Source: Fagopyrum homotropicum
Lineage: Eukaryota; Streptophyta; Magnoliopsida; Caryophyllales; Polygonaceae
NCBI GenBank assembly: GCA_033239125.1
Contig: BSWB01000004.1
Location: 81,930,501-81,994,500, forward strand
Direction of reading: 5' to 3'
DNA: 64,000 bases
Both the position numbers and the translations under genes were made by a program. The notes under the pieces are model-generated. The model worked only from the letters and a program-made list of their open reading frames with translations. It was not told the DNA's origin and ran no database searches. Below are positions 54,799 to 64,000 of the stretch, in pieces (the first letter of the stretch is position 1; each line of letters begins with the position of its first letter).

Positions 54799-56022
54799 CT
54801 AAACAAGATATAGTGGAGCAATTTCCTCAACCTGGACTTCCGGTTGGTATTTCTTAAGCCTATGACCATTGACCTTGAAGCTTCCGCTTGTTTCTCCCCA
54901 AATCTCAACTGCACCATAAGGGAAAACATGTTTCACAATGTAAGGTCCTGTCCATCTAAATTTCAACTTACCTGGAAAGAGGTGAAGGCGGGAGTTGAAG
55001 AGTAGGACTAAATCTCCTTCTTTGAACTTCTTAGAAATGATATGCTTGTCATGCCATTTCTTTGTCCTTTCCTTATAGATCTTGACATTCTCATAAGAAT
55101 TCAAGCACAACTCTTCCAGCTCATTGATGTCCAATAGCCGCTTCTCACCGGCTTCCTTGATATCAAAATTCAACCACTTGATTGCCCAATACGCTTTGTG
55201 CCCTAACTCAACGGGTAGATGGCAAGACTTCTCATATACCAGATTATAAGGGGTGATACCAATGGGAGTCTTGAATGCGGTCTTGTAAGCCCAAAGAGTG
55301 TCGTCCAACTTCATGGACCAATCCTTCCTCGTCCTAGAGATGGTCTTCTCCAAGATTGCCTTGATTTCTCTATTCGAGATCTCGACCTGTCCACTAGTTT
55401 GAGGGTGATAAGGAGTTGCTACCTTGTGGGTTACCCCATACATCGATAAAAGTGCCTTAAACTTCCGGTTGATGAAATGTGTCCCTCCATCGCTGATGAT
55501 GATACGTGGTGTACCAAAACGTGGAAAGATAGTCCGATTGAAGAACTTCACAACCACAATGGCATCATTAGTGGGGGAGGCAATGGCTTCCACCCATCTA
55601 GAGACGTAATCGACAGCTAGGAGAATATAGAGGTTCCCTGCGGATGATGGGAAAGGTCCCATGAAATCTACTCCCCATACATCAAAAATCTCAACCTCTT
55701 GGATATTGTTGAGTGGCATCTCGTTCCTTCTAGATAAATTTCCTGTTCTTTGGCATGCATCATAAGAAACAACAAACGTTTGCACATCCTTAAATAATGT
55801 AGGCCAAAAGAAACCAGAACGTAATACCTTAGCGCATGTTTTGTGAGCGCTAGCATGTCTTCCACAAGGAAGTGAGTAGCAATGCCGTATAACACTATTA
55901 ACTTCATCTTCCGGAATGCATCGTCGAAGCATTCCATCCGGACCTCTCTTAAACAGTAGAGGTTCATCCCAGTAGTAGTGGCGTACATCCTTGAAGAATT
56001 TCTTCCTTTGAGCGTACGTCAA
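54799..56022 (-). CDS. ATH-2 integrase, open but without RT (E12)
   Basis: A 407-residue open frame. The zinc region has RHCYSLPCGRHASAHK and SYDACQRTGN, where the first Cys of the CxxC pair is Tyr. The catalytic core is intact: LLAVDYVSRWVEA (Asp), ISDGGTHFINRKF (Asp) and TSGQVEISNREIK (Glu). Downstream SRLHLFPGKLKFRWTGPYIV is the DNA-binding tail, ending YLV and a stop. Integrase inserts element cDNA into the chromosome. Here it is separated from any RT and its first 40 or so residues, up to the deletion junction, are frame-shifted. It is the best-preserved integrase in the window. Confidence 0.85.
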   Translation of the reverse strand: MTYAQRKKFFKDVRHYYWDEPLLFKRGPDGMLRRCIPEDEVNSVIRHCYSLPCGRHASAHKTCAKVLRSGFFWPTLFKDVQTFVVSYDACQRTGNLSRRNEMPLNNIQEVEIFDVWGVDFMGPFPSSAGNLYILLAVDYVSRWVEAIASPTNDAIVVVKFFNRTIFPRFGTPRIIISDGGTHFINRKFKALLSMYGVTHKVATPYHPQTSGQVEISNREIKAILEKTISRTRKDWSMKLDDTLWAYKTAFKTPIGITPYNLVYEKSCHLPVELGHKAYWAIKWLNFDIKEAGEKRLLDINELEELCLNSYENVKIYKERTKKWHDKHIISKKFKEGDLVLLFNSRLHLFPGKLKFRWTGPYIVKHVFPYGAVEIWGETSGSFKVNGHRLKKYQPEVQVEEIAPLYLV

Positions 56023-56118
56023 TCCGGACGGTATTTCTTGGCAAACAAGATAATTAAATATGTCAACATACCAAGGTTCTTTATTATCAGAAGCTTTGTG
56101 GAGCTAGTGCTCCACCAA

Positions 56119-57050
56119 CTATAAATGAGTTTCAGAAAAGGGTGTAAGAAGTTTGTTGTTCTCAGTTGAAGGCATCTCGCTTGCTGTCTCAGTCGGTGTC
56201 CGAGGTGAGTGACCGAGATGTTCTTCAGATAAGAACACCTCGCTTGGTCCAAAAAGTGCCTCGGTCGAGGTACTGGAACTGGGACCGAAATTGGAATTTC
56301 TCCTCTCCTGGAATAGTTTTTCAATCTTAGCTCCTGGATCTTCTTCTAGTGCCTTTAAGCTCCGTATATCTGCATCACAAGAAGCATCTATACCTTCCTC
56401 CATTAAGCTAAAACTAATAACTCTTTCAAGAGGGTCATTAATAAGGATAGAGCTCGCCAATTCTCTTGATTCTTCTTCATCATAGATGTTGAATTTAAAC
56501 TTGGCATTCTTACAATCCACATTGCAACCCAAAGTTGCTAGAAATGGTCTCCCGAGAATGATAGGAACGGGATAATCTGCAGGTATATCAAGTACAACAA
56601 AGTCTATAGGTAAATAGAAGTTACCTAACTTAACCGGAACGTCTTCCAAAATGCCCATGAGATGGGTAATGGAGCGGTCCGCCATGTATAACCTTATCTT
56701 CACTGGCTTGGGCTCTCCAAGTCCGATCTTCACACATAGCTCCAGCAGGATGATGCTCACGCTGTCTCCTAGATCACACAATGCCTCACAAGTTACATCC
56801 CCAACTTGAATGGGAATACAAAATGAGCCGGGATCTCTCAACTTGGGTGGCATCTTCTCCTTCATGATTTGAATGAGCTCCGAGGATTTAGATGTCATCC
56901 ATACTTCACCAAAATCTTCTAGTTTCCTCTTCCTTGATAGAATCTCTTTTAAGAACTTCCCATAGGCGGGCATCCCTAGAATAACATCAAGGAAAGGGAT
57001 GTTAATATGTAGTTTATTCATCAAGTCAAGGACCTTACCAAAATGCTTGT
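56119..57050 (-). pseudogene. ATH-2 protease and linker; RT-RNase H deleted (E12)
   Basis: MNKLHINIPFLDVILGMPAY, KLRDPGSFCIPIQVG, then active site CDLGDSVSIILL where E5 has CDLGASVS: the Ala after Gly is Asp, probably inactivating. IILGRPFLATLGCNVD and an acidic linker with two dyad-motif sites (56195-56285) follow, ending SETHL and a stop. Just beyond, sequence corresponding to the end of RNase H/start of integrase begins, so about 1.5 kb is missing relative to E5. Confidence 0.82.
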
Positions 57051-58776
57051 CTAGATGTGCTCTGGCCCTTGACTGAGGGAGTGGAAGTAGTGGTTATATG
57101 CAGGATGTGGGACATAAAATTCAAATTTGTCCGTCGCTTTCTGGGTCTCCACCTCAGGTGGCACCTCGACCGAAGTGTTCCTCGTCTGTACCTGGACCGA
57201 GGTGTTCTTCGTTTGTACTGGCATCGACCGAGGCACTGGATTTGAAGTTTTTAGTCCACTTCTCGTCGTTATTGCCATTTTCTGTCCTTTAGGGTTGCTC
57301 TCTGTTCTTGCTGGGAACATCCTTGGATCTCTTGGCGCTTCATTCGCCTGATCAAAGAATTGTTATTCAAAGGCTTTTTGTGCCTTCGAAAATGAAGTCA
57401 TGGATGTCTTCATAGCGTTGAGCTTGATCAAGATGGCCTCCAGCACTCCATCTTTCTTCTCTTGCTGGGACGAACTTGATCCAGGCTCCTGGCTCTTCAA
57501 TGGAGTAGAAGAAGAAGAAGAAGAGGGTTAAAAGAATTATTAGAATTTGAATTAGAATAAGGGTTACCGAATTTTGATTAGATCTCCAATTGTTGTTGTT
57601 GGAGCCTCTATTGTTCTTGTAATTGTTGTTCCGGGAACCTTGGTTGTTGTTCCTTGAGCCTTGATATCCTTCTCTTCCTTCTTTGTGTGAACAACCAAAA
57701 GGTCCTTCAATTGTGTCACATCGTTCTTGAGGAAGATGAGTTGATTATCATTTGATGGAGCTTCCTGGAAATTAACTCTCTTAACTCCATTTTCGGCTCC
57801 TTGATGGGAATATTTCTCCATGCGCAAAGCCTGTTTCTCAATGAACTCCCAAGCTTCGTCTGTCGGCATGTCCATGAATGTGCTGGCGGAGAGTAGTTGA
57901 AGATTGAATTGAGTAGCTCCATCCAATCCCTTGAAGTATAACTCCAATAACTCTATCTTTGGAATCCCATGATGTGGGCAATCCAATAGAACATCTTTGA
58001 ATATTTCCCATGACTTGGACAAACTCTCCTTCATGATGAATGCAATAATCTTCCCTCTCATTTCAGCGGTTTTGGAGGGGGGAAAGAACTTTGTTAAAAA
58101 CTTCGTAGTCATCTCTTCCCAAGTGTTGATCTTTCCGGGGGGGGAGATTGATACCAAGTAAGCGCCCTATCCTTTAAAGAAAAGTAAAAAGGCCTTAGCT
58201 TGTAATTATTGTTTTCCAGACTTGAAGGTCTCAAGGTCTCCATCAGAATCTCATAGTTTTGCAAATGCTGATGCAAAGACTCCCTCTCTAAACCTCCAAA
58301 CTGGCATTGGCGGATCATGGATAGAACTTGCGGTCGAAGTTCGTAATCATGCTCCACTGGATCACCTAGGTTGACTCCTGGACGCCTCACTTGCTGGTTT
58401 GGGTCCATCCTCTGTCCTAGGATTTGTGGAATTCCTGCAAAAGAACATCTCGGGCAGGCATCCGAGGTGGATGTATATCGGCCACGGCAACTGGGATTGG
58501 GTCCTTCCGCGGTCTAGGGTCTGGTCGATGCAGAATCTGGGCTCATAGATCGGTCATATCTGCTTCAATCTCTGCAGTTCTGGTGCGAGTTTGTTCTCTT
58601 TCGCGCTGCAGTTCTTCCTTATTGAGGCGCAGCTGTTCTAGTGCCTACTTCAATTCGGCCTCAAGATCTAGATTGTCTTGGTTCGCCATTTTCGCTTCTT
58701 TTAAGCGTCGTTTGTATGTATTTTCTGGTTCGGGATCGTAATGAAGGATTTCCTTCCCAACACGGGTTCTTCGCAT
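57051..58776 (-). pseudogene. ATH-2 Gag (E12)
   Basis: Starts at 58776 with the MRRTR...EPEN phrase, preceded by TTAGGTTT in element sense. The coiled-coil N-terminus has a stop. Then MDPNQQVRRPGVNLGDPVEH, YFSLKDRALTWYQS, a frameshift near 58130, FLTKFFPPSKTAEMRGK, DCPHHGIPKIELLELYFKGL, a Thr-rich tail (frame-shifted Asn-rich region), and dyad motifs at 57165-57240. It is homologous to 8134-9731. Confidence 0.85.
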
Positions 58777-58875
58777 AAACCTAAGAAAAGATCTTGCGAA
58801 AGCACTCAAGTAGATTGGTTAGTAGCAACAAGGGCAGTTGCCCCGAAAGACAACCGCAACCGGCTCGGTCCAAAA

Positions 58876-59780
58876 GGTGTGTGCAAGCTTTAATATTTAC
58901 AACCCAAGACGTATGCTTGAAAAATATGTGAACCCGTAGTGTACGGATCAATTGTAATAAAAGCAAGAATTCCAGGGGTCGAACACAGGGACAATGGTGA
59001 AACAAAGCACGGAATCAGGTTGTAAAATATGTTAATAACTACGAATTAAAGAAATCAAAGATGATATAAAGTCAGATAAAGGAAATGTGGATTCTAGGGA
59101 TTTAAGCATCCAGTTGTGGTTCCGACTCAAGATCTCAAAGGATAATGCGGACAAAGCTGAGGTTTGCAAAGGGAAGTTGTTTCCAAGGTGGGAATAGATT
59201 ACCGGGTAAGTCTCACTACTCACTATCCCAAACAAAAGATCCTATTACCGGGTAAGTCTCAAGGTACTGAGGAAAGGAACTATAATCTCAAACCAACACA
59301 ACACCTAAGGGAATAGAATCAACCTTTACCGGGTAAGTCTCAGGCTAACTCACAAAGATGGGATGAAGGCACACTCAAACCCCAATAAAGGATAAACCTT
59401 TATTGCCTATACTCATGATCTTAGGTAAAAAACAAAGAAATTACCGGGTAAGTCTCATCCTAGGCTTGTGTTGAACCAGGGAAAGGTATAACAAAGATAG
59501 GATTTGGAAAACTTAAACTCTTAACTCAGATAAGGTTCAGGAAAGGTTCACCTCGCTCAGTTATATTCTATCACGGCCGAGATGTTCAATGACTGACCGA
59601 GGTGTTCTATGGTTACGGTAAAGACTCGAGCTTTCAGGGTCCTGCTCGGATTAAGATCATCCTATCATCGTCTTTTCCACAACTTTCAGCCAATCACCCT
59701 AGAATCGCATAAGAAACTTAGCCAACAATCATCATGATAATAATAATAAAATTAATAGAAAATGAATTATTATTCACTCA
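58876..59780 (-). repeat. ATH-2 5' LTR remnant (E12)
   Basis: Only the part downstream of the promoter remains. GTGTGTGCAAGCTTTAA at the left is the LTR end minus its last 16 or so bases. The four GTAAGTCTC repeats lie at about 59200-59455. The dyad motif pair lies at 59555-59610. Homology ends near 59775, where a TEK protease fragment follows. Confidence 0.82.
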
Positions 59781-61065
59781 AGAAATGACTTCCTCATGCA
59801 CCAATGGCATGACAAAGAAGTGCACAACCAAATCGCGGTTTCCTAAATGTATACGAAAATTGTGTACCTCTCGGGTACCTCTAACCTGACCACCATCTAG
59901 TAACCCTATCAAGAAAGGTCTATCCTCTACTGTATCTAAGGTCAGTCTATCCACATATGCATCAAATATGAAAGAGTGTGTCGCAACATTATCAAACAAA
60001 ACTCTAACAGGTAAACCATGAATCAGAATGGTACCTATAGGAGTTGGTGCTAGCGGCTCCTCAACACTCCTCAACTCAAAAACACGACCTCGAGCTCCTT
60101 TGGTGTCACTGGTACCACCATCTCTACCTCTACTTCTACTCGGTCCTGGATCAGAACCTGAGTAGCCGGATGATCTGGGAGTCTCTAGTGTCCTTGTGTC
60201 TGGTGATGAGGTGGTCTTTGTCCACCTCCTGTTGCACCAGTAGGGGAAGAACCCTGTTGTGATAACGCCTTGTCCTGACGGCAAAACATACCTCGATGTC
60301 TTGGCTTCCCACAAGAGAAGCAAGTCAATGGTGCTCTCGGGCAATCCGTACTCATGTGCCCATACGCCCCGCAGTTGTAACACTACCGGCCTCTCTAAGA
60401 AGTCTGTGCAGACACTGGACAACTCGAGCGGCCCTGAGACTGGCCTCGCCAGTATCCAGATGCTCTTGCACTAGTCTATCTTGCACGCTGTCTCTTCTCA
60501 AACCGTCCCATATGAGAAGTCCTCATTTGGCTAGCCCGCTCACGCTCATAAAATCGTGCCATGTAAGATCGTGTACTCTTCCTCAGTCGACGGGAGAACA
60601 AATAAACGTACTGGTCCTCAGAAGGGGCAACTGGACCCAGTAATGCCAGCTCCATCTAGAAATGACTGATGGCATGTTCTAGCGGCACATCTTCGAAGCC
60701 TGCCTCCACAAAGTCCTGTAGTTTCTCCCTCCTTAAAGAGGTACGGCAGAAACGCTCTCTGATCATAATCCTCATCTGGTCATAGCTAGTGGCTCGAACC
60801 CGCATGGTCCTCAACCTCTGTTGAGCTTAGTCACGGAGTAGAGTCTATACTACCTCTATCCGTCTGTCCTCTGGGCATCTGATAGACTCTAGAGCCGAGT
60901 TCACATGTCCAATCATGACCTCCGTCTCCAATCCCACCTTCCCAGAGGAAGGTGGTACTCCCAGCTGATGAAATGCCTTCAACCAAGTGTCTCAGGAACG
61001 ACGCTCTCAGCAACATCCTCATGTACCTCCTCCGCAACTAGTGGATCAGTAGCGGGAACGGTTCC
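59781..61065 (-). pseudogene. E13: TEK gag and protease fragment
   Basis: In element sense: decayed capsid (61065-60480, many stops); two intact zinc knuckles CYNCGAYGHMSTDCPRAP and CFSCGKPRHRGMFC at about 60270-60390; linker RSRGRDGGTSDTKGARGR; protease ILIHGLPVRVLFDNVATHSF, where the usual D-T-G is D-N-V; then DGGQVRGTREVHNFRIHLG to HEEVIS, cut at the boundary with E12. Its left end and right end are both cut by other elements. Confidence 0.8.
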
Positions 61066-62888
61066 TGATAACACGATTTATGACTCAGTTTTAGATAATC
61101 ATTTAGATAGATTTCTCACTCATTCACGCATGGTTCAGCACTAGTTCACGACGTTTGTACTCAATTCATGTATTCTGCCGAGATAAACGTCTACACGGAC
61201 TTGTGCGTGTTTTATAGGTATTTCGGGAGATTTAGGAGCTAAAACGATACGTTTGAGGATCGTTCATCGAGATGATACACCCTCGGACTCATTAGGACAC
61301 AAGCTAAAGGCTAAGGAGGACTCATGGAGCCTTGCCAACACAAGCCATGCACCAAATCACAGCTTAACGATCCAAAGCGAAGTTTCTACAGCAAATCACG
61401 GTTGTCTGACACTCCACGGCCGTGGAATCACCCGTGGATTTTGCCAGATTCTTGTGACAGCTGTGCCACGACTCTCATGGTCAGCTCATGCAAAATTTGT
61501 TATAAAAGTGGTCCTTCATTGGCTGAGAAGAGTATCTTGGAGCAGCTCTCCATTATCCATTATCCTCTAACAAAAATATTCTCTCAACAAGAAGTCTTTC
61601 TAGGAAGGAAAGTGTCAAAGAGGAAGAAGAAGAGCTCCATTGAAGAGGAGAAGAAGAACACACACCATTACCACACTTGATAGTTTTGTATTGAAGAATT
61701 CCGGATTCTATTTCTAAGAGTTGTATGAATCATTTGAACCTTCTTTGGGAGGATTGTGAGTTACTCTAATTCTATTTTCAGCTTGGTTTTGCTTTAGTTC
61801 ACTTGTTCATCTCCTTTCCTTCATCATCTTGCAAATGGATGTCATGATTTTATGTTTGTTTGTTTCGATTTCTATTATGAACGTTGTAAGCTAAATAGAT
61901 GTGGTTCTAGGGTAAGGAAAGGATGGTTATGGCTAGGGCTATGATAGGACGGACTTAGATTTATCTTTGGATGACTTGTGTGCATAAATGTAGCTCCTGT
62001 TAGAAATCACGGGTAGTTCTTGCCTAATCACGGCCGTGGTTTAGGTAGAACAAACCGTGATTTTCCCTGGTTCGATGGATCTTGTCTTAGATTGATAGAA
62101 TGTTGAAATCCTAAGTGTTTGTTGAGTTAAATCTATCCTAGGGTGACCTAGTGTTAGAAACTAAGTGTTAGGAGAGACTTACCCGGTAATCCTTACCCTT
62201 AGATTCCAAAGATAACAAACCTTAGGTAGTGGTGAGCCTAATAAGCCGCCATTTGATTTAGTGTGCTAGGATAGTTGTTTAGGACTTCCCTTTCCAAGAC
62301 TTACCCGGTAAGGATAGGTTAAGATCTCTAGGTAACATTCCGGTTTGTGTAGAATTCCGTCCCTTAGGTTCTTAGAGACTTACCCGGTGATCAGACCTTA
62401 GGAATGGACTAGTGGACCATGAAACCTACCCGGTAATTGATCCCAATCTAGAAACACTTAACCCCAACATAGTTAATCCAAGGAATGAATAGATAACTTG
62501 AGTCCTATGCCATAACCGGAACATCCAACCCCTAGAATCCATCTTTTCTTTCCTTGATCATTATCTTGTTTAGTTTGTTTATTTGTGTTGATTCATAGTT
62601 TAGTTTGATTGTTTACTTTGCATGAATTGTGATCTTTGATTGATCACCAAAAACCAACCAAAAACATTTGAGATTTTCATTTCTTTATTTCTTTCTTTTC
62701 TTTCAACCTAGGTCTTTACTAAACTCAATCACAAATCGAATCAATTTCACCTTAGTCTTTGTGTTCGACCTCGGAATACTATCCCTTCTACAAACGTCCC
62801 GTACACTGCGGGTTTCGATAGGTAGTTTAGGATTTAGTTCGAGTTATAAATTTAAAACCAATTTGCGCATCACGATCTTAGCGTAACA
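61066..62888 (+). repeat. ATH-3 5' LTR (E14)
   Basis: TGATAACACGATTTATGAC to TAGCGTAACA. Dyad motifs lie at about 61395-61440 (upstream of TATA TATAAAA 61501-61507) and 62005-62060. Four ACTTACCCGGTAA-type motifs lie at about 62174, 62297, 62377 and 62430. E6, E2 and the E4 LTRs align to it. Confidence 0.93.
61501..61507 (+). promoter_or_regulatory. TATA box of ATH-3 LTR (E14)
   Basis: TATAAAA in a TTGTTATAAAAGTGG context, about 65 bases after the last upstream dyad motif. In E4 the same place reads ACATAAGTGG and has lost the TATA. Confidence 0.6.
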
Positions 62889-62894
62889 AGTTTT

Positions 62895-62912
62895 TGGCGC
62901 CGTTGCCGGGGA
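62895..62912 (+). other. Primer-binding site, tRNA-Asp (E14)
   Basis: TGGCGCCGTTGCCGGGGA, identical to the site in E5, six bases after the LTR. Confidence 0.93.
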
Positions 62913-63030
62913 CTAGGTCTAGATTGAGTCATTTTTGTGAATTGTTTCTAGTGTAGATCTTTCTCGTTGCTTTTGATCTCTTTTTGGTTTGTGTCTTTGC
63001 TTTTCAGGACATCTATTACTCTTTAGGTGT

Positions 63031-64000
63031 ATGCGAAGATCTCGTGGCAAGGATTTATCTCCATTCGATCCCGAACCGGAGAAAACCCTTCGATCTAGAT
63101 CCAAGAGTATTAAAAAGGGAAAAGAGATGGCCGGAAGAGACCTCCAAGCTGAATTGGATGAAGCCTTAGAGCAAATAAGGCTAAGAGATGAGCTCTTGGA
63201 GGAAGAAAGGAGACGTGCCAATGAGAGGCAAGAGGCAACTAGGAGGGAGATTGATGAGATTAGGCAAGCCCTTGTTCAAGGAGAGCTTAATCGCCGACAA
63301 CCTCCACCTCCTCAACTACAACCGCAGCCGGCGGCTAATGTTAGGGTTGTGCCCATTGCCATTGAAGAGCCACAAACCCTAGGGAGACGTATGGATCCGG
63401 CACAAAGAGCACACCGTCCGGGTGTGAACTTAGGAGATCCCGCAGCCCACAACTATGAGCTCCGCCCTCAAGTTCTACAAATGATCCGGCATAATCAATT
63501 TGGAGGGATGGAAGGAGAGTCTCCTCATCAACATTTGATGAATTATGAGATCTTGATGGAGACTCTTAGACCGCCAAGATTGGAGAGCAACAACCATAAG
63601 CTAAGGGCCTTCTCTTTCTCTCTCAAGGATAAAGCCTTGGCTTGGTATCAATCTATTCCACAAGGGCGAGTTGGTACATGGGAAGAGATGACAACCGAGT
63701 TTTTGACTAAGTTCTTCCCACCTTCCAAGACCACCGGGTTAAGAGGGAAGATCAATTCCTTCGTGATGAAGGATAGAGAGAGTCTATTCATGTCTTGGGA
63801 GAGGTTCAAAGATCTTCTCCTTGATTGTCCACACCATGGCATACCGAAAATTGAGCTATTGGAGATCTACTTCAAGGGACTTGATGAAGATAGCCAATTC
63901 AAGCTCCAATCTCTTTCCGGTGGGACTTTTATGGAGAAGCATGTAGATGAAGCTTGGGAGTTTGTGGAGAAGCAAGCTCTAGTGATTGAGAAATACTCCC
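63031..64000 (+). CDS. ATH-3 Gag, open to window end (E14)
   Basis: An uninterrupted frame of 323 codons from ATG 63031, preceded by CTTTAGGTGT, like the other ATH gags. It begins MRRSRGKDLSPFDPEPEK. A charged coiled coil follows (about residues 35-85, EALEQIRLRDELLEEERRR). Then a Pro/Gln linker (QPPPPQLQPQP), RMDPAQRAHRPGVNLGDPA, and the capsid domain with MIRHNQFGGMEGESPHQHL, FSFSLKDKALAWYQSIPQG, EFLTKFFPPSKTTG, DCPHHGIPKIELLEIYFKGL and EAWEFVEKQALVIEKYS. No stop or shift is visible. Gag assembles the particle in which the element RNA is reverse transcribed. The start is chosen by homology with E5 and E12. Confidence 0.92.
   Translation, partial: MRRSRGKDLSPFDPEPEKTLRSRSKSIKKGKEMAGRDLQAELDEALEQIRLRDELLEEERRRANERQEATRREIDEIRQALVQGELNRRQPPPPQLQPQPAANVRVVPIAIEEPQTLGRRMDPAQRAHRPGVNLGDPAAHNYELRPQVLQMIRHNQFGGMEGESPHQHLMNYEILMETLRPPRLESNNHKLRAFSFSLKDKALAWYQSIPQGRVGTWEEMTTEFLTKFFPPSKTTGLRGKINSFVMKDRESLFMSWERFKDLLLDCPHHGIPKIELLEIYFKGLDEDSQFKLQSLSGGTFMEKHVDEAWEFVEKQALVIEKYS

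Larger units (their letters stand above)
49541..59780 (-). mobile_element. E12: ATH-2 LTR retrotransposon, minus strand, 5' end truncated
   Basis: 3' LTR, polypurine tract, 3' region, env-like ORF, pre-env spacer, integrase, protease and gag lie in the mirror order of E5, then a shortened 5' LTR. Three defects are plain. RT and RNase H are deleted between protease and integrase (junction near 56120). The primer site plus the LTR end are deleted (near 58875). The 5' LTR lacks its U3 half, where TEK fragment E13 begins. It was inserted into E11. No target duplication can be checked because the right end is gone. Confidence 0.9.
61066..64000 (+). mobile_element. E14: ATH-3 autonomous-type element, 5' part (continues past window)
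   Basis: A complete 1823-bp LTR, an exact tRNA-Asp primer site and an open gag. It was inserted in TEK fragment E13 after GTTCC (61061-61065), the candidate target duplication whose partner is outside the window. This is the best-preserved ATH-3 copy and could be intact beyond 64000. Confidence 0.9.

Noticed and set aside
1..64000. Host protein-coding genes
   Set aside because: All long or conserved frames belong to element gag, pol or env-like regions. The rest is LTR or spacer.

Overview
This is 64 kb of plant repeat DNA, almost certainly from a eudicot or other angiosperm pericentromeric or intergenic block. I find no host gene, no rRNA or tRNA gene and nothing bacterial. Essentially every base can be assigned to nested LTR retrotransposons of the Ty3/gypsy superfamily, plus one small hAT-type DNA transposon. 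The organism type is inferred from the families: Athila-like elements primed by tRNA-Asp, with an extra plant-type 'env-like' ORF after pol, and Tekay/Del-like chromoviruses primed by initiator tRNA-Met, with a C-terminal chromodomain. I cannot name a species.

For reference I use family names local to this window. ATH-1 has LTRs of about 1.5 kb and a signature motif CCGCCCCTGCGG. ATH-2 has LTRs of about 1.75 kb and a signature CCTCGACCGAGG. ATH-3 has LTRs of about 1.82 kb and a signature CCACGGCCGTGG. TEK are the Tekay-like chromoviruses. Layout, left to right: E1, ATH-1 3' end, + strand (1-2078). E2, ATH-3 LTR fragment (2079-2551). E3, a decayed TEK gag-pol with an internal RT duplication (2552-6091). 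E4, a pol-less ATH-3 element (6092-25384) whose 5' LTR is split by E5 and E6. E5 is a near-complete ATH-2 element (6290-18037, target duplication ATCAT). E6 is an ATH-3 solo LTR in reverse orientation (18937-20756). E7, TEK (25385-45709), is split by E8, a structurally complete ATH-1 element on the minus strand (27615-39054, target duplication CTAGT), and by E9, a 707-bp hAT-type element (40072-40778, 8-bp duplication GTTAGAAG). E10, TEK 3' end (45710-48358). E11, ATH-3-type 3' internal sequence with an inverted env-like scrap (48359-49540). E12, ATH-2 on the minus strand (49541-59780). E13, TEK gag-protease fragment on the minus strand (about 59781-61065). E14, the start of an ATH-3 autonomous element with an open gag (61066 to the window end).

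The coding logic is gag (capsid), protease, reverse transcriptase, RNase H and integrase in one gag-pol frame, then a long spacer, then an env-like ORF, then a long 3' region and the polypurine tract. Almost all ORFs carry stops, frameshifts or deletions. Only the E14 gag is open to the window edge. The two ATH-2 copies have complementary losses: E5 keeps RT-RNase H but lacks integrase, and E12 keeps integrase but lacks RT-RNase H.

The most interesting signals are non-coding and shared between copies. Each ATH family carries its own CG-centred dyad motif at matching positions (LTR upstream of TATA, gag-protease region, pre-env spacer, 3' region), and the ATH-1 motif also occurs in the unrelated TEK LTRs. 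There is a candidate internal promoter at a fixed distance upstream of the ATH-2 env-like ORF. A hairpin with an AGGCAA loop sits just after pol in three families. A second polypurine-tract copy follows the env-like ORF. A conserved 3' block and ACTTACCCGGTAA repeats occur in the LTRs. These look like cis-acting parts of an element life cycle and are the best candidates for something undescribed.
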